From Lentimicrobium sp. (GTDB lineage: Bacteria; Bacteroidota; Bacteroidia; Bacteroidales; Lentimicrobiaceae), in the NCBI GenBank assembly GCA_023957275.1, contig JAMLHF010000012.1:1-64000 (forward strand): a DNA stretch of 64,000 nucleotides, read 5' to 3'. Each line of letters opens with the position of its first letter. Position 1 is the stretch's first letter. Under the pieces are notes generated by a model. That model searched no databases. It had not been told where the DNA came from and saw nothing but the letters and a program-made list of their open reading frames with translations. This document shows positions 25,649 to 35,106 of this stretch, in pieces. The position numbers and the translations under genes were made by a program.

Positions 25649-26977
25649 ATGTCAGTTTCTAGTGCGCATGCACGGATTGTTTTGCTTAGTTTTGCCGTAA
25701 AAAGTCAGCTTTTGAACCGGTTTACCGATATATCCAGTTATCTCAACCGCCCGGGTTTTGCTTTCAGGTCGCTGCGGCACCGGAACTACCGCTATTATTT
25801 TTTCGGGCAACTGATTTCACTTCCGGGCACCTGGATTCAGAATATTGCCCTGGGATGGCTGGTTTACAGGCTGACTGATTCAGCGTTTATGCTGGGAGCC
25901 GTCGGTTTTGCCGGACAGATACCAGCCCTGCTGCTGACTCCGGTCGCCGGCGTCTACGCCGACCGCACCAACCGGCGAAAAATCCTGATTATTACGCAAT
26001 CCGTTTCCATGCTGGTCGCCTTTTCTGTTTCCGTTCTGATTTTCTCAGGAACCGTTGAAATCTGGCATATCCTCGCTGCAGCCATACTGAACGGAATCTC
26101 AATTGCTTTCGACACTCCTTACAGGCATGCTTTTCTGGTTGAGATGGTCACGGAAAAGAAAGACTTACCCAATGCCATTGCCCTGAATTCCACCCTGTTC
26201 AATACTGCGCGTTTCATAGGCCCCCCCGTAGGCGGACTGCTGATCGCTCTGGGGGGCGAAGGACTCTGCTTCCTGGTAAACGGATTCAGCTTTCTGGCGG
26301 TTATCGGGACCTTGCTGGCGATGAACGTTAAGGCTACTGCAATAGTCGCTTCCGGAAAATCCATCTTCAGTGATCTGCTCTCCGGATTGAAATACGCATG
26401 GGGCAACCGTCCGATCAGGGTGTTGCTGCTGATGGTGATCACCACCAGCTTTACAGGCCTGCCCTATCAGGTGTTTATGCCGGTATTTGCCCGCGAGGTA
26501 TTGGGTGGCGATGCCCAGACCCTTGGATTACTGACAGGCGCCATCGGGGCGGGTGCGCTGACCGGTGCATTCTTTCTGGCTTCACGCAAAGGATTGTCGG
26601 AAATACCCCGTATCGTATATATTTCAGCAACCATGTTCGGTATTGGCCTGGCAGCATTCTCACATTCAACCAGTTTCTGGCTTTCCATGGGTTTGCTGCT
26701 GGTCGCCGGATTTGGAATGGTTGTGGAGTTTGCTTCCAGCAACACCCTGCTGCAGACCATGGTTGATGACCGGATGCGGGGCCGGGTTGTAGCCCTTTAC
26801 AGCATGTCATTTATGGGAATCACCCCCCTGGGCAGCCTTACCCTGGGCTCGGTGGCAGAAACAGCAGGGGTGCAGAATACCCTGCTGATTTCAGGGTTGT
26901 TATGTCTTCTGGCCTCATTGTTTTTTCTGAGAAAAATCCCGCTGATCAGAAATGCGATGAAAAGTGCGGGACTCTGA
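25649..26977 (+). CDS. MFS exporter (EntS/MFS_3 type)
   Basis: A major facilitator of 442 codons, about 12 helices. Typical blocks are FRSLRHRNYRYYFFGQLISLPGTWIQNIALGWLVYRLT in the first helices, PVAGVYADRTNRRKIL (loop 2-3 signature), and AFDTPYRHAFLVEM. This is the pattern of the EntS-like MFS_3 group of exporters, whose members export siderophores or drugs; substrate is unknown. The start is uncertain: a TAGTTTTG -7 element at 25687-25694 lies inside the 5' part of the ORF. If real, translation would have to start downstream, for example at the TTG at 25712. Its 3' end is closed by a terminator at 26999-27033. Confidence 0.88.
   Translation: MSVSSAHARIVLLSFAVKSQLLNRFTDISSYLNRPGFAFRSLRHRNYRYYFFGQLISLPGTWIQNIALGWLVYRLTDSAFMLGAVGFAGQIPALLLTPVAGVYADRTNRRKILIITQSVSMLVAFSVSVLIFSGTVEIWHILAAAILNGISIAFDTPYRHAFLVEMVTEKKDLPNAIALNSTLFNTARFIGPPVGGLLIALGGEGLCFLVNGFSFLAVIGTLLAMNVKATAIVASGKSIFSDLLSGLKYAWGNRPIRVLLLMVITTSFTGLPYQVFMPVFAREVLGGDAQTLGLLTGAIGAGALTGAFFLASRKGLSEIPRIVYISATMFGIGLAAFSHSTSFWLSMGLLLVAGFGMVVEFASSNTLLQTMVDDRMRGRVVALYSMSFMGITPLGSLTLGSVAETAGVQNTLLISGLLCLLASLFFLRKIPLIRNAMKSAGL
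25687..25694 (+). promoter_or_regulatory. possible -7 element inside the 5' end of the MFS ORF
   Basis: TAGTTTTG fits TAnnTTTG but there is no -33 TTG at 17-23 bases. Kept because it bears on the start codon of the exporter. Confidence 0.3.
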
Positions 26978-26998
26978 AACCTTATCCGTCAATCAAAA

Positions 26999-27033
26999 AA
27001 AAACCGGAAAGGTCAGTAACCCCTCCGGTTTTT
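26999..27033. terminator. convergent terminator between MFS and Omp28-like genes
   Basis: AAAAACCGGA and TCCGGTTTTT form a 10-bp stem with an A run before and a T run after, serving both converging genes. Confidence 0.85.
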
Positions 27034-27052
27034 ATCAATCTGTCACCTTTGC

Positions 27053-29170
27053 TTACCGCGAAACAATAAACCTGGTGGTAATATCCTTGTTGCTGCCACG
27101 CAGACGAATAAAATACAAGCCGGAAGGCAGGTTGCTGATGTCGATTCCGGCCTCGCCGCGCGAGGTTCCGAAGTTGTTGACCGACATCACAACATTACCT
27201 ACTACACTGATAACTTCAGCACGTTCAATTCCCGTAACATCACTGATGTAAAGGGTATTGTTTGCCGGATTGGGATAAATGTTGTGTTTCACAACTTCAT
27301 TTACCGGAATACCAACATTAAGCAGGGTTGTAAAGTTACGGGTCACCGGCAGCGTAGCTACCCCGGTCATATTCTCAACCGCATTAACTTTAAAATAGTA
27401 GCGTTGATCATACTTGAGGTTCGGATCCGGAACCACGGTTATCTGGGTTTTGGCGGTGTTAATGGTGGCGGTAAATCCTACCGGTGCCCCTGTAGCCTCT
27501 CCTTCACGGAAATTGATCAGCTGGGCAACATTACTGTTGGTAATGGCCTGTCCGCCGATCATGCGTACCGGCTGACTGTAATCAATTATAAAGGTCTGGT
27601 TAACAGGAATATTGACGGCATTGTCATCAATATTAATTGTGGTTGTTGCGCCAATCCCGAGAGAGTAATTCGAATGATAGATCCCTTTATCTGAATTATC
27701 CTGAATAAAAATGGCCAGCATCAGGTCATCCATTTCCTCCACATTGGTGGTTGACATATCAACTGTGTGCTTCAGGTTAAGCGTTTCACCGGATACCAGG
27801 TTGGCAGTTGTGCCATTGGCATCAGGAACCATTTTCATCATCACATGATGAAACTCGGTTTCGCCATTGGTTGCAACATTTTGCGTAGTTACCTCTTCGA
27901 TAATCGCCATGTGAATCTTAACATTCGGATAATTGGCATAAGGAACAATATTGGCATCTATGATCACATTATTTCCCTGAATTTCGTGGGTAGAAACTAT
28001 GTCAACATAAGTGTAGGTTCCATAAGTGGCGTTGAATGCAGCATTAACAGCAGCCGCAGAAGTTCCTGTTTTCTTTCCGTCAACATACAGATCGGGAACG
28101 GCATTCACCCCGTAATAAGTGCGACGAACTCCGCCTTCCGCAGTATAATAGGGATCGCCGCTGCCGGGCCAGTTCATCTGATATTTAATCAGCGTAAGAT
28201 TATCCCCATTCTGCTGAATGAAAGGATTAAACACCCCATTGTTAAATGAAGCGCACGGTCCGCAGGTTGAACTGGTAAACTCTTCGAATAAGGGACGGTA
28301 AGGAATAAGCGCCGTCGGAATGGAAATAGATTTTACCATGGTATCATTGGCGGTATTCAGGTCATCGCCAAGTCCGTTGACATTGGCAACCCATACTTTC
28401 AGATCGTAAACTCCGGTAGGCAGAATCAGCGAATCGGCACATTCAAAGTTATACAACCCTCCGGTAACAACATTCAGACCGGTATAAACAGTGGTGAATA
28501 TCTCTCCGTCATTAGCCTGCCAGCTAACTTCAGCCGATGTGACGGCTTCCTGTCCAAGATTTGCAAAAGCTCCTTTGACGGCCTTGTTCCCCACGAACAA
28601 TGCCGGCACATCAATCATCGACATCGCGGCATCGCGCTCCAGGGGCACCAGTACTTCCACATCATCAATATACCAGTCTTTCATATTAGCGCTTGAGCCG
28701 TTCACATAAATGCTGAACTGAAAACTTGCAGCCCCGACATTGGCATTGCTTACAGCAATCGTGAGTGTTTGTGCGGCAATATCAGCGGTGGCATTGGTTG
28801 ACCACACGGAATTCCATGCTCCGTTATTTGAACGGGTGTCAACACCCAGGGTAATCGGACTGGAGTTGCCGTCAGCATGATCAAACATATGCTTCAGCCT
28901 GATGATAACTGAAGTGTAGCCGGTTGTGTTGATCTGAGGACCAATGATGCGCTGGTTTCCGGTAAATGAAGGGGTTCCCTTTACCCGCATTTCCGGAGCG
29001 GTACCACTCGCATTGTTTGTCTGCGATGTAGTCCAGTTCTGCATATTACCGAACACCATCCATCCCGCGGGAGGAAAAGTCGTCCCGCTGAAGTGCTCTT
29101 CGAACAATACCTGGGCAGAAAGAAAAGATGACAGGAAAACTCCGGCCAATAAAAGTAATGATTTTTTCAT
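27053..29170 (-). CDS. T9SS-exported Omp28/thioredoxin-like adhesin-domain protein, copy 1
   Basis: 705 residues with signal peptide (MKKSLLLLAGVFLSSFLSAQ), a cleaved-adhesin/jellyroll domain (about 20-175, FEEHFSGTTFPPAGW), a CARDB-like beta domain (about 180-290), an Omp28-like thioredoxin fold (FEEFTSSTCGPCASFNNG, a CxxC pair), a second beta domain, and a type A T9SS sorting domain (about 630-705, IYPNPANNTLYIS ... GLYFIRLRGS). It is therefore exported across the outer membrane and attached or released at the cell surface. A tandem paralogue lies upstream (29309-31429) on the same strand. Disulfide exchange outside the cell is possible but Omp28 function is not established. Confidence 0.88.
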   Translation of the reverse strand: MKKSLLLLAGVFLSSFLSAQVLFEEHFSGTTFPPAGWMVFGNMQNWTTSQTNNASGTAPEMRVKGTPSFTGNQRIIGPQINTTGYTSVIIRLKHMFDHADGNSSPITLGVDTRSNNGAWNSVWSTNATADIAAQTLTIAVSNANVGAASFQFSIYVNGSSANMKDWYIDDVEVLVPLERDAAMSMIDVPALFVGNKAVKGAFANLGQEAVTSAEVSWQANDGEIFTTVYTGLNVVTGGLYNFECADSLILPTGVYDLKVWVANVNGLGDDLNTANDTMVKSISIPTALIPYRPLFEEFTSSTCGPCASFNNGVFNPFIQQNGDNLTLIKYQMNWPGSGDPYYTAEGGVRRTYYGVNAVPDLYVDGKKTGTSAAAVNAAFNATYGTYTYVDIVSTHEIQGNNVIIDANIVPYANYPNVKIHMAIIEEVTTQNVATNGETEFHHVMMKMVPDANGTTANLVSGETLNLKHTVDMSTTNVEEMDDLMLAIFIQDNSDKGIYHSNYSLGIGATTTINIDDNAVNIPVNQTFIIDYSQPVRMIGGQAITNSNVAQLINFREGEATGAPVGFTATINTAKTQITVVPDPNLKYDQRYYFKVNAVENMTGVATLPVTRNFTTLLNVGIPVNEVVKHNIYPNPANNTLYISDVTGIERAEVISVVGNVVMSVNNFGTSRGEAGIDISNLPSGLYFIRLRGSNKDITTRFIVSR

Positions 29171-29269
29171 AATGTGTTGATTTTGTTTAATTTAAGAAAA
29201 CAAGACAAACTCCCTCTTTAAGGTTCTAAATATATACATTATTGTTTTTAAAAAACATTAAAATCAATA

Positions 29270-29303
29270 AAATGCCGGCAAATTTTTAAACTTGCCGGCA
29301 TTT
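29270..29303 (-). terminator. terminator of Omp28-like copy 2
   Basis: AAATGCCGGCAA and TTGCCGGCATTT, a perfect 12-bp stem with a 10-base loop directly after the stop codon at 29309. Confidence 0.85.
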
Positions 29304-29308
29304 CCGCA

Positions 29309-31429
29309 TCATTTCAGCACAACAACCCGCAGCGACTGGTTTACCTTTTCAGTCCTGATTCTGATAAGATAACAACCTTCCTGCAGGGCCTGCAGCGACA
29401 ACCTGACCAAATCACATTCAGCGGCAGGTATTGCATACTTCCGTATGTCTTTTCCCATGAGATCTGTAAGGGTGATATCGTAGATCCGGCCACAGGCAGC
29501 CAATCCCGAAATTTCAGTATATGCCGCTGCCGGATTGGGGAAAGCCCTTAAAGCAGATGCATCATTTATGGCCGTACCAGTCGTTGTTTCAGTGGTAAAG
29601 TAAGTAACACAGGTTTGCGTAGCCATTCCACTGTAATTCTCAAGCGGCAGCACAGTCAGTGTGTATTGAGCGCTTTCGGCAAGCGGCGCAACAGGCGTCA
29701 GTGTCACAGTGGTCTTGTCTGCACTGACTTCTGCGGTGAACTCAACAGGAGTTTTTGAATTATCCGTCCGTTCAAGTGAAAAAACAGTCAGTGCATTTGC
29801 CGCGGTAAGTTCTTCTCCGCCCGGCAATCTTACCGGCTGACTGAATGTAACGGTGAGTGGTTCATCAACCTGCACACCCGCAGCATTGTTGGCCGGTTCG
29901 GTTACAATCAGCGCACCGGTGAGGGTGGCATATTCAGCCTGGAACACTTCTTTTGTGACATTATCCTGAAGGAATATGGCTACAAACAGATCTTCCATTT
30001 CTTCAACATGTGTACCCGTCATATCAATCTGGTGATTGATCTGAACCGGCACCCCCGTCTGTAATGTCGACAGACTGCCGTTACCATCGGGCAACAAACG
30101 CATCATTACATGGTGAAATTCAGTTTCACCATTGGTTCTCTTGTTTCCGGTTGTCACACCTTCAAAAATCACCACATGCAGGGTTGCATTGTCAATATCG
30201 GTGAAGCTGGTTATTTCAGCATGAATACCCACTTCCGTTCCCGTAACGGTATATTGACCAGAAATGGTGACAAATGCAGGATTGGCAATGGAATTGTTAA
30301 AGGCGGTATTCACACCCGGTGAAGAAGTGGCTACATTCTTTCCATCAACGAATAACATGGGTACTGCATTTACACCGTAATAATTGCGCCGGCTTCCGCC
30401 TTCCTCTGTGTAATAAGGATCTCCCGAGCCGGGCCAGTTCATCTGGTATTTCACCAGCACGATTTCTTCTCCGTGCTGATTCACGAACGGATTAAGCACT
30501 CCATTGTTGAAGGATGCGCAGGGCCCGCAGGTGCTGCTGGTAAATTCCTCGAAGAAAGGCTTCCTGGGAAGTGTCTGGGTTGGTATTCTGATCGTTTTTG
30601 CCAGGGTATCATTGGCTGCAATGTCGTCGGGTCCAGTGACGCCATTGACCTCACTCACCCAGATCCTGAGATTATATATGCCAGCGCTTAATTCAAGCTG
30701 ATCGGTAAATGTAAAGGGGATAGTCTCGCCAAGCGCCGCATTCAGCGCATCGAGCGTAGCGGTGTGCACTTCCAGATCATCTACCTGCCAGTTCAACTTC
30801 AGGCTGGTCAGCGGCGACAAACCCAGGTTGGTGACCGTAGTGGCGACATCCATGGGGCCCGTAAAATAAGTCGGCACATTGATATGGGTAACGGCAGCAT
30901 CGGTATTGGCTGGAATAATCAGGCTGATGTCGTCAATAAACCAGTCGTTCAGATTATAACTGCTTCCGCTGAAATAGATGCAGAACTGAAAACCGGCGCT
31001 GTTAACATTGACATCCTCTATCACTACTGAAACCTGCTCTGCGCTTACGCTCGAACTGATGGTCCGCGACCAGGCCACAGCCCAGGCACCACCGTTAGAA
31101 CGGGTGGCAACGCCTATCTGATAGCTGCCGCTATAATGATCGATCATCTGCCTGAATTGCAACAGCACCTTTGTGTTACCGGTAAGATCAAGTGAAGGTG
31201 AAATCAGCCTGGTGGTGGTATTGAACTGGGGCGACCATGACATTTGTCCTTCCGGAGATGAACCACCGGCGTTGGGAGTGGAACTAACTGACCAGTTGGA
31301 AGTCTGGGCATCAATGGTCCAGCCCTGCGGAGGCATTTCCCCTTCTGAAAAGTCTTCAAACAACACCTGCTGGGCCATCAGCCCCACGGTCATTAAAAAC
31401 AATGTCGCAAACAGTAAAATTTTCCTCAT
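29309..31429 (-). CDS. T9SS-exported Omp28/thioredoxin-like adhesin-domain protein, copy 2
   Basis: 706 residues with the same domain order as the downstream neighbour: signal peptide (GLMAQQ), jellyroll adhesin domain (FEDFSEGEMPPQGW), beta domain, Omp28-like region with FEEFTSSTCGPCASFNNG (identical over 18 residues to copy 1), Big-like/SbsA-like domain (LIVTEPANNAAGVQVDEPL), and a C-terminal sorting domain starting FPNPAAAYTEISG. Each gene has its own terminator or end signal, so the two are separately transcribed. Tandem duplication with divergence is the simplest history. Surface or secreted. No partner gene shows what the CxxC acts on. Confidence 0.87.
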   Translation of the reverse strand: MRKILLFATLFLMTVGLMAQQVLFEDFSEGEMPPQGWTIDAQTSNWSVSSTPNAGGSSPEGQMSWSPQFNTTTRLISPSLDLTGNTKVLLQFRQMIDHYSGSYQIGVATRSNGGAWAVAWSRTISSSVSAEQVSVVIEDVNVNSAGFQFCIYFSGSSYNLNDWFIDDISLIIPANTDAAVTHINVPTYFTGPMDVATTVTNLGLSPLTSLKLNWQVDDLEVHTATLDALNAALGETIPFTFTDQLELSAGIYNLRIWVSEVNGVTGPDDIAANDTLAKTIRIPTQTLPRKPFFEEFTSSTCGPCASFNNGVLNPFVNQHGEEIVLVKYQMNWPGSGDPYYTEEGGSRRNYYGVNAVPMLFVDGKNVATSSPGVNTAFNNSIANPAFVTISGQYTVTGTEVGIHAEITSFTDIDNATLHVVIFEGVTTGNKRTNGETEFHHVMMRLLPDGNGSLSTLQTGVPVQINHQIDMTGTHVEEMEDLFVAIFLQDNVTKEVFQAEYATLTGALIVTEPANNAAGVQVDEPLTVTFSQPVRLPGGEELTAANALTVFSLERTDNSKTPVEFTAEVSADKTTVTLTPVAPLAESAQYTLTVLPLENYSGMATQTCVTYFTTETTTGTAINDASALRAFPNPAAAYTEISGLAACGRIYDITLTDLMGKDIRKYAIPAAECDLVRLSLQALQEGCYLIRIRTEKVNQSLRVVVLK

Positions 31430-31632
31430 AATACGTTGTTTTACTTTTAGTTAAAAAAACAGGAAGTGACGATCAGCCTGCAGCTCATGTTAGTCTTTAA
31501 CTATCATCATAAGTACCTGACTGATTTTGTTAACAGGTTCAAAAATAAATTAATTCTAAACAAATATTCAAATTAGGACAAAAGATTATAATTTTTTTTA
31601 TCAACATGAGAAACACAGCCATTCAGGCTTAT

Positions 31633-31651
31633 ATTTAGAAATGTTCTAAAT
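31633..31651. promoter_or_regulatory. palindrome ATTTAGAA-ATG-TTCTAAAT upstream of copA
   Basis: Perfect 8-base arms and a 3-base centre (equivalently ATTTAGA-N5-TCTAAAT), 22 bases upstream of the copA start codon. The 3' part overlaps a weak -7 like sequence (TAAATTAG). Position suits metal-dependent repression. The same arms occur at 10675 (N6) and, with one mismatch, at 43996. Confidence 0.55.
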
Positions 31652-31672
31652 TAGCAGTCTCTAATCAGCATC

Positions 31673-33883
31673 ATGAAACCTGTTTATACTGACATTACTT
31701 TACCCGTGAGCGGGATGAGCTGCGCCGCATGCGCAGCCAGCGTAGAAAGTATGCTGACTTCTCTCAACGGTGTATTTTCGGCTTCGGTAAATTATGCCAC
31801 TTCCACCGTCCACATCCGGTTTAATCCTTTGCAGGTCACCCTTGACCAGTTTCAGGCGGCCCTTAAACCCATTGGATATGACCTGGTAATCTCCGCCGGC
31901 GATGACGATGAGACCTTTGAACAACTGGAACTGAAACGGCATAATACGCTCAGGCGCAGGCTTGTTACAGCCGCAGTTTTTTCGCTGCCGGTATTTGTTA
32001 TTTCCATGCTGTGGCATCATCCATCTTCGCCGGTACAGTGGTTATTGCTTGCGCTCAGCCTTCCGGTTATATTTTATTCCGGACAGGGTTTTTACCTGAA
32101 TGCATTCAGGCTTGGGGTGCGGGGAAAGACCAATATGGATACCCTTGTCGCCATCGGCACTGCGGCGGCATTTGTGCTGAGTCTTATCAATACCCTTTTC
32201 CCTGATTTTATTCCGGGTGACGGCATCAACGCCTATGTCTATTACGAGTCAGCAGTGGTTATCATCACCCTGATTCTGCTGGGCCGGTTCCTTGAAGAAC
32301 GAAGCCGGGGAAAAGCTTCGGCGGCCATCAGCAGGCTGATGCATCTTCAGCCTCAGACAGCCATCCGGCTTAAAGGAAACAATCAGGAAGAAGTGGCCAT
32401 CAGGCATCTTTTACCGGGCGATACCGTGCTTATCAGACCGGGGGCAGTGATTCCGGTTGACGGCATCGTTGTTTCGGGAGGTTCCTGGATTGAGGAGAGT
32501 ATGATGAGCGGAGAACCTGTCCCTGTTTTCCGGAAAACCGGCGACAAGGTGCTGGCCGGAACGATTAACAAAGACAGTGTGCTTCAGGTAACCACGCTGA
32601 AAACCGGGAAAGAAACGACGCTTTCGCGCATCATCGCCATGGTTGACGAAGCGCAGAACTCAAAACCACCGGTTCAGTTGCTGGTAGATAAAATATCAGC
32701 CGTTTTTGTCCCTGCAGTCATCCTTATCAGCATAGCCACTTTCATAGTCTGGGCCCTGATCATTCCGGATCAGCCGCTCACCTATGCCATTGTAACTTCC
32801 ATCAGTGTGCTGATTATCGCCTGCCCCTGCGCGCTCGGGCTGGCCACGCCGACAGCGCTGATTGCGGCAATCGGCCATGGCGCCGGAAAAGGAATTCTTT
32901 TCAGGGATGCAGGAAGTATTGAAACGGCCGGAAAAACCGATATTCTTGTGATTGATAAAACCGGAACACTCACCAAAGGGAAACCTGAACTGATTCAGGT
33001 TCATTACACGGGGAATGGTTCGCAGGATCAGATCAACAGCACATTCTCAGCCCTCACGGCCTTGTCCGCCCATCCTTTATCTGCAGCCGTTGCAAGAGGA
33101 ATTTCAACGGAATCAGCCGTCATTCCGGAGGTTGAAGAATTCACCGACCTTCCCGGCAAGGGCATTACCGGCAAAGTCGGGAACAAACGCTATTTTGCCG
33201 GCAGCCCGGCTGTCTTAAAAGAAGCTGGCATTGTTCCGGATGAAGAGGTTCTGACCATTCTCCGCGATTATGAAAAACAGGCCGCCTCGCTGGTTTTGTT
33301 AACGGATTCAACTGAAATACTCGCCATAGCCGCCCTCAGCGACACCCTTCGTGATGACGCCGTTCAGGCGGTTGAAGCGCTCCGCAGCGCCGGAATCGAA
33401 CCCTACATGGTGACCGGCGACAATCAGGCAAGCGCCGCGCAAATTGCCCGGTTGGCCGGGATTACCCGTTTCAGGGCAACGGCATCGCCTGAAGATAAAG
33501 CTGCCATCGTCAGTGAACTGCAGGCCAGCGGCCGGAAAGTGGCCGTTGCCGGCGACGGAATCAATGATACGATTGCCCTGGCCCGGGCCGATGCTGGCAT
33601 TGCCATGGGAGGCGGAACGGACGCCAGCCGGGAGGCCGCAGGCATCACTCTTACCGGGCATCACCTGATGCAGGTTGCCGAAACCATACTGCTCTCCCGT
33701 AAAACAAATAAGATCATCAAAGAAAACCTTTTCTGGGCTTTCGGATACAATGTGATAGCGATTCCGCTTGCTGCCGGCCTGCTTTTCCCGTTTACGGGAT
33801 TGCTGCTCAATCCCATGATTGCCAGTGCCGCCATGGCGTTCAGCTCGGTATCGGTGGTACTCAACAGCTTGAGACTCAGATAA
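31673..33883 (+). CDS. copA: copper-translocating P-type ATPase
   Basis: A P1B-type ATPase of 736 residues that exports Cu(I) from the cytoplasm. Visible: an N-terminal heavy-metal domain (GMSCAACAASVES, Cys17 and Cys20), eight expected membrane helices, the CPC ion site (IACPCALGLATP, Cys384-Pro-Cys386), the phosphorylated Asp428 in DKTGTLTKG, and the hinge GDGINDTIALARADAGIAMGGGTD. First gene of a three-gene set with a CDF exporter and a CopZ-like chaperone, with gaps of 68 and 21 bases. The palindrome at 31633 is a likely control site. The CPC motif favours Cu/Ag over Zn/Cd. Confidence 0.95.
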   Translation: MKPVYTDITLPVSGMSCAACAASVESMLTSLNGVFSASVNYATSTVHIRFNPLQVTLDQFQAALKPIGYDLVISAGDDDETFEQLELKRHNTLRRRLVTAAVFSLPVFVISMLWHHPSSPVQWLLLALSLPVIFYSGQGFYLNAFRLGVRGKTNMDTLVAIGTAAAFVLSLINTLFPDFIPGDGINAYVYYESAVVIITLILLGRFLEERSRGKASAAISRLMHLQPQTAIRLKGNNQEEVAIRHLLPGDTVLIRPGAVIPVDGIVVSGGSWIEESMMSGEPVPVFRKTGDKVLAGTINKDSVLQVTTLKTGKETTLSRIIAMVDEAQNSKPPVQLLVDKISAVFVPAVILISIATFIVWALIIPDQPLTYAIVTSISVLIIACPCALGLATPTALIAAIGHGAGKGILFRDAGSIETAGKTDILVIDKTGTLTKGKPELIQVHYTGNGSQDQINSTFSALTALSAHPLSAAVARGISTESAVIPEVEEFTDLPGKGITGKVGNKRYFAGSPAVLKEAGIVPDEEVLTILRDYEKQAASLVLLTDSTEILAIAALSDTLRDDAVQAVEALRSAGIEPYMVTGDNQASAAQIARLAGITRFRATASPEDKAAIVSELQASGRKVAVAGDGINDTIALARADAGIAMGGGTDASREAAGITLTGHHLMQVAETILLSRKTNKIIKENLFWAFGYNVIAIPLAAGLLFPFTGLLLNPMIASAAMAFSSVSVVLNSLRLR

Positions 33884-33951
33884 CAAAACATTAATTCATT
33901 GCAAAACAATTGATTGATCAGGATTACGGAAACAGAACTCCTGCAACACCC

Positions 33952-34839
33952 ATGACTAACCATCAACATAACCATACGCCGGATCCGCAGAAGAACATCG
34001 CGGTTGCATTTTTCCTGAATGCCTCCTTCACCATTATCGAGATCATCGGGGGTGTCTTGACGAACTCTGTGGCCATTCTTTCAGATGCGGTGCATGATCT
34101 GGGCGATACCTTTTCGCTTGGGCTCTCGTGGTACACCGAACGCATCGCCCGCCGGAAACCCGACAGCCGCTACACTTACGGATACAAGAGGTTTCCGGTC
34201 CTGGCGGCGCTGGTAAATGCCGTTTTTCTGCTGGGTGCATCCATATTTGTGCTGAGCCGCGCCATTCCGCTGATCCTGAACCCTGAACCGGTTCATGCAG
34301 AGGGAATGATCTGGCTGGCCATTCTCGGGATTATCTTTAACGGCGCAGCAGTCCTGAAACTGAGCAAGGGAGATTCCATCAACGAGAAGGTAGTTCGGCT
34401 GCACCTGCTCGAAGATACCCTGGGCTGGGCCGCCGTGCTGATCGGGGCTGTTGTTATCCGGTTTACCGGTCTGCTCTGGCTCGATCCGCTGATGGGCGTA
34501 ATGATTGCCCTGTTTATTATCTATAACGCGCTGAAAAACCTCCGGGAAGCCCTGCGCATTTTCCTTCAGGCCTCCCCTGCCGACAGCGACATTCCCGAAC
34601 TGGAAGAAAAGCTAATGAAAATTCAGGGAATTAACGAAATACACGACATACGCACCTGGACCATCGACGGAATGACCCATGTTTATACCCTGCACGTGGT
34701 GACAGAGCGCGGATTTCCGGCTGAAGGATATCCGGAACTGAAGAAACAGGTACGCGACACGCTGAAAGCCGCCGGGTTTGAATTTGTGACTATAGAAATA
34801 GACCGCTATGATGAACACTGCGGCATCAGCGATTGTTGA
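33952..34839 (+). CDS. cation diffusion facilitator metal exporter (CDF)
   Basis: Zinc/cobalt-type efflux transporter, proton-coupled, inner membrane. A His-rich N terminus (MTNHQHNHT) precedes six helices; the transport site is HDLGDTFSLGLSW (HxxxD) and the paired site further on in helix V (HLLEDTLGW). A cytoplasmic C-terminal metal-sensing domain is present (DIRTWTIDGMTHVYTLHV). Length (295) is normal. The earlier in-frame TTG at 33910 is not preferred because the ATG at 33952 gives the His-rich start. Placed after copA and before a copper chaperone, it may broaden metal resistance. Substrate within Zn/Co/Fe is uncertain. Confidence 0.9.
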   Translation: MTNHQHNHTPDPQKNIAVAFFLNASFTIIEIIGGVLTNSVAILSDAVHDLGDTFSLGLSWYTERIARRKPDSRYTYGYKRFPVLAALVNAVFLLGASIFVLSRAIPLILNPEPVHAEGMIWLAILGIIFNGAAVLKLSKGDSINEKVVRLHLLEDTLGWAAVLIGAVVIRFTGLLWLDPLMGVMIALFIIYNALKNLREALRIFLQASPADSDIPELEEKLMKIQGINEIHDIRTWTIDGMTHVYTLHVVTERGFPAEGYPELKKQVRDTLKAAGFEFVTIEIDRYDEHCGISDC

Positions 34840-34860
34840 CCCTTGTAAAATTTAGTTTAA

Positions 34861-35067
34861 ATGATCAAACTGGAACTTAAGACCAACATTAAGTGCAATG
34901 GATGTATTGCCGCAATAAAACCCGGACTCGACGCCACTGAGGGATTGACGCGCTGGGAAGTGGACCTTACGGATCCCGACAGAAAGCTGACCGCAGAAGT
35001 TGATTCGGAAGAAGTAAAGGAGAACCTGATTAAGACGCTGGAAAAAGCCGGGTATAAAGCATGGTAA
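34861..35067 (+). CDS. CopZ-like heavy-metal-binding chaperone
   Basis: A 68-residue single HMA domain with CNGC (Cys14 and Cys17 region; KCNGCIAAI). It starts 21 bases after the CDF gene and is most likely co-transcribed with copA. It would carry Cu(I) to the ATPase's own HMA domain. The binding motif is MxCxxC-like but lacks the preceding Met (NIKCNGC), a common variation. Cytoplasmic, no signal. Confidence 0.88.
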   Translation: MIKLELKTNIKCNGCIAAIKPGLDATEGLTRWEVDLTDPDRKLTAEVDSEEVKENLIKTLEKAGYKAW

Positions 35068-35068
35068 C

Positions 35069-35099
35069 AAACGGGGCAACCTTTTTGATTACCCCGTTT
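35069..35099. terminator. convergent terminator between copZ and sodB
   Basis: AAACGGGG (35069-35076) and CCCCGTTT (35092-35099) form an 8-bp stem with T-rich loop and flanks. Confidence 0.75.
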
Positions 35100-35106
35100 C
35101 ATAAGA

